Shown here piece after piece: positions 12,501-24,500 of a stretch of 60,000 nt of DNA (position 1 is its first letter; each line of letters starts with the position of its first letter). Source of the stretch: Strigamia acuminata (taxonomy: Eukaryota > Arthropoda > Chilopoda > Geophilomorpha > Linotaeniidae); NCBI GenBank assembly GCA_949358305.1, contig OX442315.1, positions 2,792,001-2,852,000 of the forward strand. The letters run 5' to 3'. Both the position numbers and the translations under genes were made by a program. The notes beneath the pieces are model-generated. The model was given only the letters and a program-made list of their open reading frames with translations, was not told the DNA's origin and did no database searches.

Positions 12501-15500
12501 GTTTCTCTGGGTCCACCACATTTACCGACTCTGCCACTCGTGGGTCCCAAGGCACTCGTAGCTCTCGGGCGAAGTTGAGGTAGGCCGGAGAAAAATCTCT
12601 CGTCCTCGAGACTGTTGTTCGTATGCTGAACGCGATCTCCCTCAAGTATTCATCCCACCTATTGTGGATGTCAGTGAATATGCTTAGTGCATATTTAATG
12701 TCCCTGTTGAGTCGCTCAACGGGATTTGTTCTGGGATTGTAGGTCGAAGTATGTGACGCCACAATCCCGAATTTCTCACAAAACTTACCCCAAATTTTCG
12801 AGATAAATTGGGGTCCGTTATCGGATATTATTTTACGTGGAAATCCGTAACGTAACGCCACGTCGTAGATACATTCAACGATTTTCTCTGCTGAAGGTCT
12901 AGCGACGGCGTACAACTCGGGCCAACGAGTTGCCACGTCCATTATAACGATAATGTACGCATTTTTATTTCCCGTAACGGGTTTTGGGCCCATCACATCG
13001 ACACTTAAACAATCAAAAGGCGCGTAAGGCCCTAAGAAAATAGTTTCGAATGGTGATTTACTCCTCGGCTTGCACGCTTGACATCGCTGACATTGGTGGA
13101 CAAAAAGAGCGATATCTTTTTTCATCCCTGTCCAGTGAAAAAGCTGTGTAGCACGATAGAGTGTTCTGCTTACTCCCGCATGGCTCGCAAGCGGGTGCCC
13201 GTGTAACAACCACAGCACGCGACCGATTAAGGAAGCAGGTATTACTACCTTTACTGCGGTGTCCGATTCACTCAAGTCATCTTGGTGATTTGGGTGATGT
13301 TTCACTAAAAGGCCGTCATCCAATAGGTAATCTATGGATTCGTGTGCATAACGACGCTTCTGCCTTCTGGTTAAGTTGGGCGGATATCTTCCTGTCAGTA
13401 CGAATCTAGCTCTGTCCTGACATTTTTTGTCTAATTTTTGTTGCACAATTATTTCCTCCCTTGTCGGGGGACTGCTTTGCATCTGCTCGCCGACATGAGC
13501 GTGGAAGGCGCTTAGAAGCGGGTCATTTATTCTCCGCTCTAGCTTAAATTCCTTCCTTGCATTTGGGTAATTGTCAGCAGCTGGTTGGTATAACCGCGTC
13601 CAAAATCCACAGAATTTTACATCTGCCGGAGACGCGGTGGGAATTTCATTCATCTTCCTTAAATCCCAACGGTGACAACTCGTAGGGCAATAAATGATGC
13701 GGGAGTCATCCTCGCCATCATCGTCAGCGTCGATTGGATCTGACACTGGTGCCCGTGACAGAGCGTCAGCCACGACGTTATATTTGCCGGGCTTGTATTG
13801 AATGGTCAAGTCGCATGCCATCAGTTCTAACTGCCATCTGGCTAGTCGACCGGCTGGCTCTTTTAATTTCATCAGCCATTGTAACGCTTGATGATCTGTG
13901 TGGACCACAAATTTGGTATATTCGAGATAATCTCTGAATTTCCTTATGGCCCACACAACGGCCAAACACTCCAACTCGGTGGCATTGTAATTTTTTTCAG
14001 CGCCTTGGAGTTTGCGACTTATAAACATGCACGGCAGGTCTTGTTCGACTCCGTCGCGCACGTGTGTTTGAAGCAACGCGGCTCCCAACCCAACTCTGCT
14101 GGCGTCCGTATGTAATATGAACGGCCGGTTTAGGTCGGGTAGAGGCATTACGCCGACTTCCGTCAGCATCCTCTTTATCGCATTAAATGCGATGTTGCAC
14201 TCATTTGACCATACAAATTCGTTTTCATTCTTCAGGAGGTCGGTAACTGGGGCTGCCACCTCAGCTAGACCCGGTAGCAACCTGCCGAAGAAGTTTATCA
14301 TTCCCATAAACCGTTGGACACCTTTAACGTCCTCGGGTGGTGGGAAACGATTAATCGCATCGATTTTTTCGGGGCCAATAGCTAAACCATTGACTCCAAT
14401 GCGATAACCCAGGAAGGCAAGCTCCTTTCGACAGAACTTGCTTTTGCCCGGATGCACGTGTAACCCAGCTTTTGCCAGCCGGGTGAGCACTTGGTCGATG
14501 TGCTCAATGTGCTCTTCGAATGTTCTAGAGGCAATAACTATGTCATCTAGGTATGCCCACACAAACTGATGCAGGATATCACCCAATACGCTTTCGATTA
14601 GTCTCTGAAAGGTACTGGGAGCATTCACTAAACCAAATGGCATGACGTTGAACATCAACCGTCCAATTGGCGAGTAAAATGCTGTTTTTAACTTATCCTC
14701 TGGCCTCATCTCAACTTGCCAGTATCCCTTCGACAGATCCATCGTCGTAACCCAAGAAAAGGGGCTAAGCTCTCTCAAAATGGATTCGATAGACGGCATC
14801 TGTATGGGATCTATTTCTGTCACCGCGTTTAATGGGCGGTAATCAATGCATAGGCGTGGGTCCGAGCCCGGGCGCATCACGAGCACAACTCGCGTCGCGT
14901 ATTCTCCCTGGGCCTCGGAGACAATGCCACTGTCTAGCATTTCTTGGCACATTTTTTGCACTATTTCACGTTTTTGCGGGTTCATTCCCTTATACGCAAC
15001 TCGTATAGGTTTATTATCCGTCAATTTAATTTCGTGAATAGCCTTATTCGTTCGGCCCGGTTTTTTCGACAGGATCCCCTCATATTTAAGTAGGACCCTT
15101 CGTAGGGCTGCCGCTTCGTTTAATTCTAAAGCGGCGTCGGCGACAAGCGTTTCCACTACATTAGGGGGTTTCATTATATGAATGATTTTGCAATTTTGTG
15201 ATTTTGCATTAATCACAAAATCATTATTTTTTGATGCCTCCAAAAATGGGATTACATTGAATTAACCCAGTCAATTTTGCAATTGTGTGATCTGGACAAC
15301 TTTGTGATTTTTGAGTATTGCCATGTGATATCTGTTCTACCAATCACATTCACATTCAATAAAGTACAAGAGAGTAAAAACACAAAATCCCAAAAACATC
15401 TAAAAGGTAGTTTTTGTGATTTTGATAAGAAGTGATTTTGAGGCTTGTGAAACTCAAAACAAAATGGAGGCATCCAAGCTCTATCTAAGTGGCCAACTTG

Positions 15501-18500
15501 TATCCTTGTATATCATTAATATGCTGATGCATCCATGACTGTATAACAGCTAGGAAACTCAATTAGTGGCTCTGGTGCAATCTGTGAAACTTATATTTAT
15601 TAAAATGTACCTTTTTAAAAAAAATTTTGTTCCATCACACAGGGTGAGTCCAAAGTCTGGAAACACCTTTTTTTCTTGAAAATAACCGAAGATATATCAA
15701 TTCTATTGATGTAGGCATATAGGAAGTTGATGGTGGGCTATCCAGTGGTGATCTTAAATTTGACCCGGAAGGTCATCTTCAAGGTCATTCACTTTCTAAC
15801 TTTTAAACCGTTTAAGATACAGCAAAATTTCCAATTACAAAGTTGTAGAGCACCATCAAATTAGTATTATGCAACTTATCTTAGTCACTTTAAGTAAAAT
15901 TGTTTTTTTTTAAAAAAATAAAAACAAATCAGCAAATTGAAAATTTTTATTCCTATAAAAATAAAATAATTTAGACATTAAAAAAAGACAGTGGTTTTAC
16001 TTGTTTACTTACATAATAATGCAAATTTCAATACATTTATTGAAGAAATTTAGTACTTTTGCAGTAGAAATTTAAGTTTTGTCACAATGGCTGGCTTTAC
16101 TTCAGCTGATTTGTTTTCATTTTAAAATGAAAACATTTAAATTAAGATGTCTAAGATAAATTGTATAGTACTAATTCGATCGTGTTCTACAACTTTGTAA
16201 TTGGAAATTTTGCTGTATCTTAAACGGTTTAAAAGTTAGAAAGTGAATGACCTTGAAGATGACCTTCTGGGTCAAATTTAAGGTTACCACTGAATAGCCT
16301 ACCATCGACTTCCTATATGACCACAACAATAGAATTGACATATCTTTGGTCATTTGCAAGAAAAAAAGGTGTTTCCAGACTTTTGACTCACCCTGTAAAA
16401 CTAGTTATTTTGCATCACATTTTAAAATTGGTTGGATATAACTAAAACTCAATATGATGGATAGGAAGTCATGTGACTATTTAAATAATTGCAAAATTGC
16501 AAAATCATGAGATTGTTTTTGCAACTAATTGTTAATCACAATTTGTGATGGCCACTTGGATTGAGCTTGGCTGCTGCCATTTTGCCAAAATAGCAAAACT
16601 ACCTTTGATTTTGTGATTGTGTATTTTTTCTGTTTTGTGTTTTTGCAATTATGCACACGATTGGTGGAACTGATATCATGTGACAAATCCAAAAGTGCAA
16701 AATTGCTAAAGTTGCAAAATTGCAAAATTGCTTAATTAATGAAACCCCCTATTGTCCCGTTGCAATTCTGTTACGAATGCTTTAAAATCGTAATCTTGAA
16801 CGAATTTCTTTAGGCCTTTCTCCCACTGTGTCTTGTCGGCCGCTTCTTTTACAAGAGCTGGTGGCACGACAATTGCGGGTCTTTCCTTATCATTTCTGAT
16901 ATAATTCCAAGATTTCGTTATTGGATTGGGTTGTATTTCCATTGACGCCATGAGGTCTAAGCCCAACAGAAAAATTCTGTCGCATGTGGGCAGGACCAGG
17001 AAAGGGTGCTGTTCTACCCCTCCGAGCCACTCCATGGTCAATAATATAACTCCTTTTGGACGCGCCATTCCGTTGGCGGTTTTTAGACGTATATTTTTAT
17101 TAACGCCTTTTATCTTATCGGTGAGACCCAATGATGCTACTATGTCTTCGGAAACGAACGAGCGATCTGCTCCCGAGTCTAGTAGTCCCATAATTTTTTC
17201 ACGTTCTATTGTCATGGGCAACATGCATAGGCGGTTGGTGTATTCGACCGCCACGTTGCACATGAAAACACGAAATTCTTCTGTGTCTTCGACTACTTGA
17301 GGTAATTCTTCAAGCAGTAGGTTCGGTTCTTCCGCCTCAGCCTCAGCGTTTGCGGTAATTACCTGCAAAGCGTTGTTGGCCCTGTCTTGAATTTGGGCGT
17401 TAGCTATGTCACTACCCATTTCTTTGACTGGTGGCGGCTTATCGAACCCTTTGTTAAACCCCTTCTTCTTCATGAATGGCGCAGACGGTCGAGAAGTTAT
17501 TTCTTCGCCGCCTGCGCTGACTCGTTTTTTGACTCGTTTTTTGCCATGGCGAGTTTAATCTCTGCCATCTGCTTCATTATTGCGTCAAATTTAGCGTCTT
17601 CTTTCGCTGTTCTTGGGCACTCATTGGAATAGTGGCCCGGTTGGTTACACTTGAAACAGCGAATATTTGATTTGTCTCTTGGGGCTTCAGTCGATTTTTT
17701 CTTTTCAGGGTCTGCTTTCGACGGTGGCGTGTAATTTTTCCGAAAATACTTCGGAATTCGACCGGCATTTGGTTTTAACCTGGCGCGAAATTCTTCTACC
17801 GCTCTATCTCGATGGATGAGATGTACTAGCGGTCCTTCCTCATCGCAACCCGTTGATAAGGTATCGCGATAGCTTCGTATTTCTTCGTCCGTCGAATAAT
17901 CGTCTTTTTCTTCTTTTTCGTCTGATTTTCCGGCATCTTGTCCGGCTTCCTCCCCCTCCTTGACCTCCTCCAGTGTCGCTTGCATGGCTGACGCTGTCGG
18001 TGCCTTTTTAGGGGCGGCCAAAGGGTTGGAAGGCAGCGTGGATGTCAGTTTATTTTTTATTTGTAAACCAACGCTAGCTTCTGCCAGCTCCATTATACCG
18101 CTAAGATATTCAGTAGGGCGCATAATTTTATCTGTCGCCCCATATCTTTCCGCACTCAACTTGAGACGTTTAGCGGTTGCTGCTTTCTCCGCTTCTGGTA
18201 AAGCGGAATAATATCTTTTCTCGATATCTATCGTGTTCTCAAACAGGAAGGCGCTCATCTCCTCGTAGCTGCCTCCTGTCGGTGCCCTTTCTTCAAGTAG
18301 CACCCGTTGCGAGTATTCCGACAAACCGCCGAGAAAGAAAAGGTTGAATCCCGTGGCATGAAATTCCATCGGGGCCTTTTCGAACAACAATCTGGCGCGA
18401 ATGTCGTAATCCATTATGGTTTCACCAGGCATCTGGCGAAGACCTCGCATCTTTCGGCTCACCTCTTCGGGTGTCTCGCCGTAGCGTAGGTCGAATCTCA

Positions 18501-21500
18501 TTAAAAAGTCGTCCCAATTGACGCCTTTCAATCCTTGGTACCACTCACGTGCCGAGCCTGTCATTAGCTCGACAATACCGTGGGTGAGCATGTCTCCTAC
18601 GGTGGCTTTAGTGGCAGTCTTAATTCGAATTACTTCGTCAAGGAAGCGATCTCCCGCTTTCCATGACCCGTCGAAACGGTTCTGAATATAAAATTGCCAC
18701 CTAATATTCCCGGTAACACTCATGGTGTCACGTCGGGAGACAGCGTATTTTTTCTTTACGCGGTCACCAGTGCTACGATTACGATCGTTTCGTTTGCTCA
18801 GATCGATTCCCTCGGCTTTTAACGAGCCAAGTAGTGCTCTTCCAAGCTCTCCCATCGTATACTGCCGACCCGTCGAATCGGTAAACGCGCTTTGTCGGGG
18901 AAGGTCCTGAAACTCCTCCCGTCGGTGGTCGCTATTTTCCGATCGACGTCGTTTCTCTCTATCGCGCGGAGAGTTGGATCTCTTCCGGCGATTACTTGAT
19001 TTTTTCTTTCGTCTGTCGTCGTTGGATGAGGGGTCGGAGCTGGGGTCGGGAGACGGTGAGCGGCGTGGCGGGTTGCGCCGTGAAGAGTTTGACTCTTTCC
19101 GGCCCCTACGACGGTCGTCACGTTCCCTTTCTCTGCGTTCATCGCGTTCTCTTTCCCTTCGTCTTTCTCCGGAACCTCTCTCCGAATCGTGATGACTGGG
19201 TGCATTTGACTCCAGTCCATCTGACGACGAATCACTATTTCCGTAGTGAAAATATTTCGGTCTTTCATCGCGTTTGCCTTCTTCTCGCGAAGAGGTGCGA
19301 TCATGCGATTGTCTCCTTGACGACTCGTCGTCTTTAAGGATGGGCACTGGTTGTTGCCACTCAGTCCCTTGTGGATTATCATGCTGTTGGCTTGTGAGAG
19401 CTTGCTCTTCATTTCGCCTAGCATTATTAGCGTTGATTAATCGCGTTATCGCATTATTTGTGGCTGAATCGAGAGCTTGCATGCGGGGCCGAGTTTGTTG
19501 TTCTCTGGCCGACGCATCTCTCTTGCGCGGAGTAGCTGGTGTTGCCCTCTCCGGCTGGGGTTTGGGTTTGGCCTTCGGCGTGCGCTTTGGGTCTCCCTCT
19601 AGGCTCTCGTCGGACAGCTCGGATGAACTGATCTCTGGTTTGCGAACGGATTTCGGGTCATCTCGTCGCAATCTGGCCATAAATGCTCGCTCTGCTTCTT
19701 GTTGCGAGTGGAAAGCATATCGATGTGCTCTCAGGGCTCGGTCAACTATTTCTACCTCCTCGGGAGTAGTCGGATTGGGCTGGGTTCTGCCGTACTCGAG
19801 AGCTTGCGCTTCTCTTTCCGCCAGCTTCCTCCGTCTCTCGCGAATGGCTTGACGAGCCTCGTTCTCTGCATCCGCTTCAAATTGAGCGGAATCAACCAAT
19901 TGTTGAGCGTGTGCACCTTCAACAATGGTGATTTGTGGGGATACACTGTGCGCTTTTAAAGCTGCACGTACGATCTGTAACGTTTCGTACACGGTAATTT
20001 TCCCCGTCGGAAGGGTGTATCTCACTCCTTCCGCCTGTGCCAATTGCATCGCATCAATCAAGGTGCCCGAGACGCTGTAAGGCTGGCTCGAAACACGCTT
20101 GACAGAGGATGAGTTGGACTTGTGTCCTTCGGACCTGACCGAAGCTGGGCGGCTTTGCGTAATTGGCGTGTTTAGTGCCGAATTAGCGGTCGTATTTGAG
20201 GCCGTCTTTTGTATCGGAGACGCTGCTTTCGGACTGCCCACCTCGGTGTCGTGCGTTAGACGAGGCGATTGGTTACGGGATAAAACCTCGTTTCCGCTCG
20301 TCTCGCCGTCACGGTTAGAACGCGGCAGTTTGGAGTGAGATTGCTCTTCACCCCGCTCTGTCTCGTCCAATCGCTGCCTCGTCTCGGTGCGAGACGGGTG
20401 CGATGCCTCGGATGCGCTTCTACGATCGGGTTTAGGCTTACGCCGTTTTTGCCTCGCTTCGTGCGCTGAGGCTTTGGGTAAGGGACCTCCAGATCGCAAG
20501 TGATAGTCGGCGCCTTTACGACTGCCGGCTCTCTTGTTTGCGTCGGAGTCGGAATCTGTTACTCGGGTATTATCTGCCATTTCTTGCTTTGGGTATGATG
20601 TAATCACAGGTTAGAATCAGTTATTCGACTTGATCCCGGACAGGCCCCCACGTGTCGCGCTCAACTCTAACCGTCGCTAACTCGTGGGTTGATTACTTAA
20701 TTCGACTAACTCACTACCGCTTTGCTCAAGCGGTTTACCCAAAGAAATGATTACACAGATATAAAAGGTAAAATATAATATAGATTTATTCTGTGGGACA
20801 ATGTACAGATATATCTTATATATATATATATATAAAAGGTAGGTAAAAGGTAAATCGGAATGGGTGAAGGGAAATGGAAAGGTAAAGGTATGATGAAAGC
20901 TGGCTGGAATCGGCGAGGTCGTCTGTTGTCTCGGTCGTGTCCAAGATGGCGTCCTCGTTGTAGCAACGTGATGTCGTCTTGGGCCGGCGTGGCAATATGG
21001 CGTCCTCGGCTCGTCTCTGGCTGGTCCTTCGGGCTCACGCTGGTCGGGCGCGAGTGAATGCTTAGTTAAAAGGCTTACTTCGGGCTGTTGTCTAGGTTTT
21101 TGTGTGGTGTCCGGCGATCACACAGCGGCGGACTCTTCTGGCTCCCGGCGATCACACAGCGGCGGGAACGCTCGTCGTGGTTTAACTGCAGTTTAGGCTT
21201 GTGCGACCGTTTGTCTGCACAACTCGCTAAACTGGAGTGGTTTTTACTATTTCTAGCTGGTGTGCTAAAATAGTGTGGTAATCTTATCTCGCAGGTTACT
21301 CTGCGGAGTTTGACACTGACCAAACGTACTCACGGTAAATTGTCCTTTGTCCTTGGTCAATCCCAGTATATTTTACTTGGGCCTGATCTTGTAGGACGAC
21401 GGGTTTACGTGTGTTTCTCGTTTGATGGTTGTGTTGGTTCTGCCCGCTCAGTGCAAGGCACATTCCTTTGCACAAAGCGGGGTTGACAGGTGACCGGAAT

Positions 21501-24500
21501 CACCCAATGGTGGGGTGGACGAGCCATCCCCACTCCCTCAGGGCAGACGCCTGTCCATTGACTAGATGTCAATGCACTGAGGGAAGGGAGACGCGCTTGC
21601 GGCTCCCCTTACACCCGAAACGAGGTCACGAGAGAAACTCTTCGTTGACCCCGGTCCAGTCGGGTCACAACAACGTTTACGGAAACACAGCTGTTATGCT
21701 GGTCTACGTGGACGATATTGTTATATTTTACGCATCCGACAATGTTTTCACTCAACTGATTCGACTCATCAGTTCGAAATTCGACATCGTGAACCTTGGC
21801 CCGATCACGAGACTTCTAGGCGTCGAATTCATCCGCGACGCAGGACGCACATTTATCACCCAGCGTGCTTACATCGCCAAGATTATAAAGAAGTTCGGGA
21901 CATCGACCAATAACCTCGTCAAGGTGCCAGTGACACCGGGAACAACGCTCGTCAGAGGGTCCACCGAAAACCTCGAAGATTTCCCCTATCGATCGGTAAT
22001 CGGTTCACTGTTGTTCTTGGCATCGAGAACTCGTCCCGATATCCTATACTCCGTGATCGCCCTAGCACAATACAACACGTGCTACAACCGAACCCACATC
22101 CGCGCTCTTCTCCAGGTTCTCCAGTACGTGGCAAATACTGCAGACCTTTGCATCGAGTTATCTGGCTGCACATCGAGCCAGTTATCGGCTTTCACCGACG
22201 CATCGTGGGCGAGCGACCCGGAAACCTCCTTGAGTTTCGGAGGATACATCGTGTACATCGGCAATGTCCCTATCGGCTGGTCCTGTCGAAAACAGTCGAC
22301 CGTTGCATGCTCTACTATGGAAGCGGAATTTATCGCCCTGGTAGAGTGTGTAAAGGAGCTTTTCTGGTTGGACTCCGTGTACACCGATTTCCCGATTCTC
22401 AATCGATTGGCTCGACCTGTTGTTTACTCCGATGCCCTGGCCGCTATCCAATTCACGTCTAACGACATTGAGAACGCGAAGACTCGACACATTCGCGTGA
22501 AGTATCATTGGCTCAGGGAGTGGTATACGACAGGAGTCTTCGATCTTCGAAAAGTTGCATCCGAAGTGAATATCGCAGACATTTTTACGAAATGGCTCTC
22601 ATCCGAACGTTTGCGGTCACTCATTTCGAAGATCTTCCGAGCATAACTTTATCGTGACATTCCTGATTTAGTTTCACCCGATTTCGAGGATCATCGAGTT
22701 TCTGTGGGAATTCCGAGCTTAGTTAAGTGATAACCACGACAGTACCCGGCTCGATGATTCGAATTTATTATTTTTCTTTTTTTCGCCACTGATCAACTGT
22801 AATTCCAGTATGCGTTTGTCTTGTCCCCTGATAAATATTTTCATCGAAGAGGGGATTTGTTGGTCTAAAGACCGTGTTTTTATCGATGAATATGTTTATT
22901 CTCTATTGATTTCGATGTTACCTTTTATTTAACGCTGTCCCGTATGTAATTCCATACTTTTATCCCATTCACATATGATTTATTCTATCACCAAGTGATT
23001 TGTTCTCAATTAATGCTAATTTCCGGCACCAGAGTGCCACCGTCACTGTTATCTGAATCCAAGATGGCGACACACACAGCCGTGTGTGTCTTAGCTGATT
23101 TTCTTCCAAGATTGGACCCTTTTGTAATGTATTATGCTTATATTAAACTTGTTTTATTGTTTTAAACATTGTCGTTCATTTAGTGCACATTTCAGTGCAT
23201 TTGTTAGCGCTTATAAGCGGCATTAGGCCGCGCGCATTTGCTGAAGTCGATACGCGTCGTATCGCGCCCGTTCGTACGCGTAGTACAACTCGCTTGTTTA
23301 TTTTCACGCTTCCGATCAGCAATTACGCTGATAATTGCGCACTCCTCTGCTACATTTTTCTAGTCTTTTTGAGGATTTTGTGCCGTTTTTCGAGTCTGTT
23401 TTTGCATTGTGTTGCGTTTTTCGAGTATTTTGTGACGTTTTTCGAGTATTTTGTGCCGTTTTTCGACTTTCGAGTCTGTGTTAGCATTTTGTTGCGTTTT
23501 TCGGGTATTTTGTTGCGTTTTTCGGGTATTTTGTGCCGTTTTTCGAGTATTTTGTGCCGTTTTTCGAGTCTTTTTGAGGATTTTGTGCCATTTTTCGAGT
23601 CTTTTTGAGCATTTTGTGCCGTAGATTCTCGTATTTTGCGGTATAATCTCGGGATCCACGAGAAAACACGCAATCTCGTGTTTTCTCGTGGACCGTGAGA
23701 TGTACCGCAAAAACGCGGTCCCGGTCCTGGACCGGGACCGCGTTCCCGGTCCGCGGTCCGCGGTGCAACGTGGACCGGGACCGCGGTCCTTTTCAGCTGC
23801 CGGAACAGGACCGCGGACCGCGACCGCAGTACCAGGACCGCGGACCGCGCACAACACTGGCTATTTGCAAAAAGTTTATTTTCCCCCGCGCGCAATTGGA
23901 TACTGTGGTGTATTTGCACCACAAGGAATTATGCTGGTTTGAGCACAGTTAGGGAATACATTGTATTGGCAACAATACAATATACAGGGTGTTCTAAAAG
24001 TCTGTACCCCTCCAAATATTTCCTGAGCAATTGCATCTAGGCCAAATTTGATGAAGCAATCGTATAGTAAGTTGGGTGAGAGCAATCCAATGACATCATC
24101 AAATTTGACCTTGAAGGTCATTTTCAAGGTCATTTACTTGCTAACTTCTAAATCAATCAGGTTAGAGCAAAATTTCCAATTACAAAGTTGTAGAGCACCA
24201 TCAAATTAGTACTATCCAACTTATCTTAGTCATCTTAAGTTAAATGTTTTCTTTTTAAAAAGGAGACAAATCAGCTGAAATAAAGCCAGCCATTGTGACA
24301 AAACTTCAATTTCTATTAGAAAAATACTGAATTACTTAAATAAATGTATTCAAATGTGCATTATTATGCAAGTGAACAAGAAAAACCACTGCCTTTTTTT
24401 AATGCCTCAATAATTATTTTATCACAAGAATAAAAAATTTCACTTTGCGGATTTTTTTGTCTAATTTGCCTACTTTTTAAAAAGAAAACATTTAACTTAG

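Larger units (their letters stand above)
6575..21672 (-). mobile_element. Gypsy-1: 15.1 kb Ty3/gypsy retrotransposon with three coding regions
   Basis: Two 1020 bp LTRs (6575-7594, 20653-21672) with TG...CA borders are flanked by an ACGT duplication (6571-6574, 21673-21676). The coding direction is minus: gag, protease, RT/RNase H/integrase, then a third ORF. A primer binding site lies at 20633-20650 and a purine tract at 7595-7605 (GGAGGGGGAAG on the minus strand). The LTRs appear identical by eye, so the insertion is young. Pol is broken by a 1588 bp DNA element. Without it the element is about 13.5 kb, long for a gypsy element. Confidence 0.93.
1136..23354 (+). mobile_element. Copia-1: full-length Ty1/copia LTR retrotransposon, split by a gypsy element
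   Basis: Two 497 bp LTRs (1136-1632 and 22858-23354), starting TGTTGG and ending CTACA, are flanked by a TTTTT duplication (1131-1135, 23355-23359). A primer binding site follows the left LTR at 1634-1651 and a purine tract (GAAGAGGGGATT) precedes the right LTR. By eye the LTRs are identical, so the insertion is recent. Without the 15.1 kb gypsy insert the element would be about 7.1 kb with one uninterrupted polyprotein. Confidence 0.93.
873..23859. mobile_element. hAT-like MITE, GC-rich, split by copia-1
   Basis: The ends are an 18 bp perfect inverted repeat, CAGTGTTGTGCGCGGTCC, flanked on both sides by the 8 bp duplication GCTATTTG (865-872 and 23860-23867). An 8 bp TSD and a CAG-type end fit the hAT superfamily. 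The element itself is only 873-1135 plus 23355-23859. It is built of GGACCG-rich repeats on the left and right and a roughly 21 bp TTTTTCGAGTATTTTGTGCCG minisatellite (about 23366-23640). It has no transposase, so it must be moved in trans. Confidence 0.75.

Noticed and set aside
15161-16752. TA target duplication for the 1588 bp element
   Set aside because: TA with GGGGG ends is possible, but in both copies three flanking bases match (ATT and AGT), which is unlikely by chance, so a 3 bp duplication is preferred.
21429-21672. N-terminal extension of the reverse transcriptase ORF
   Set aside because: These codons lie in the gypsy LTR and happen to be open. The original copia frame continues from 6574.
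23350-23922. Lys/Asn-rich minus-strand ORFs
   Set aside because: They follow the 21 bp minisatellite and GGACCG repeats of the hAT-like MITE in several frames at once, so the openness comes from the repeat.
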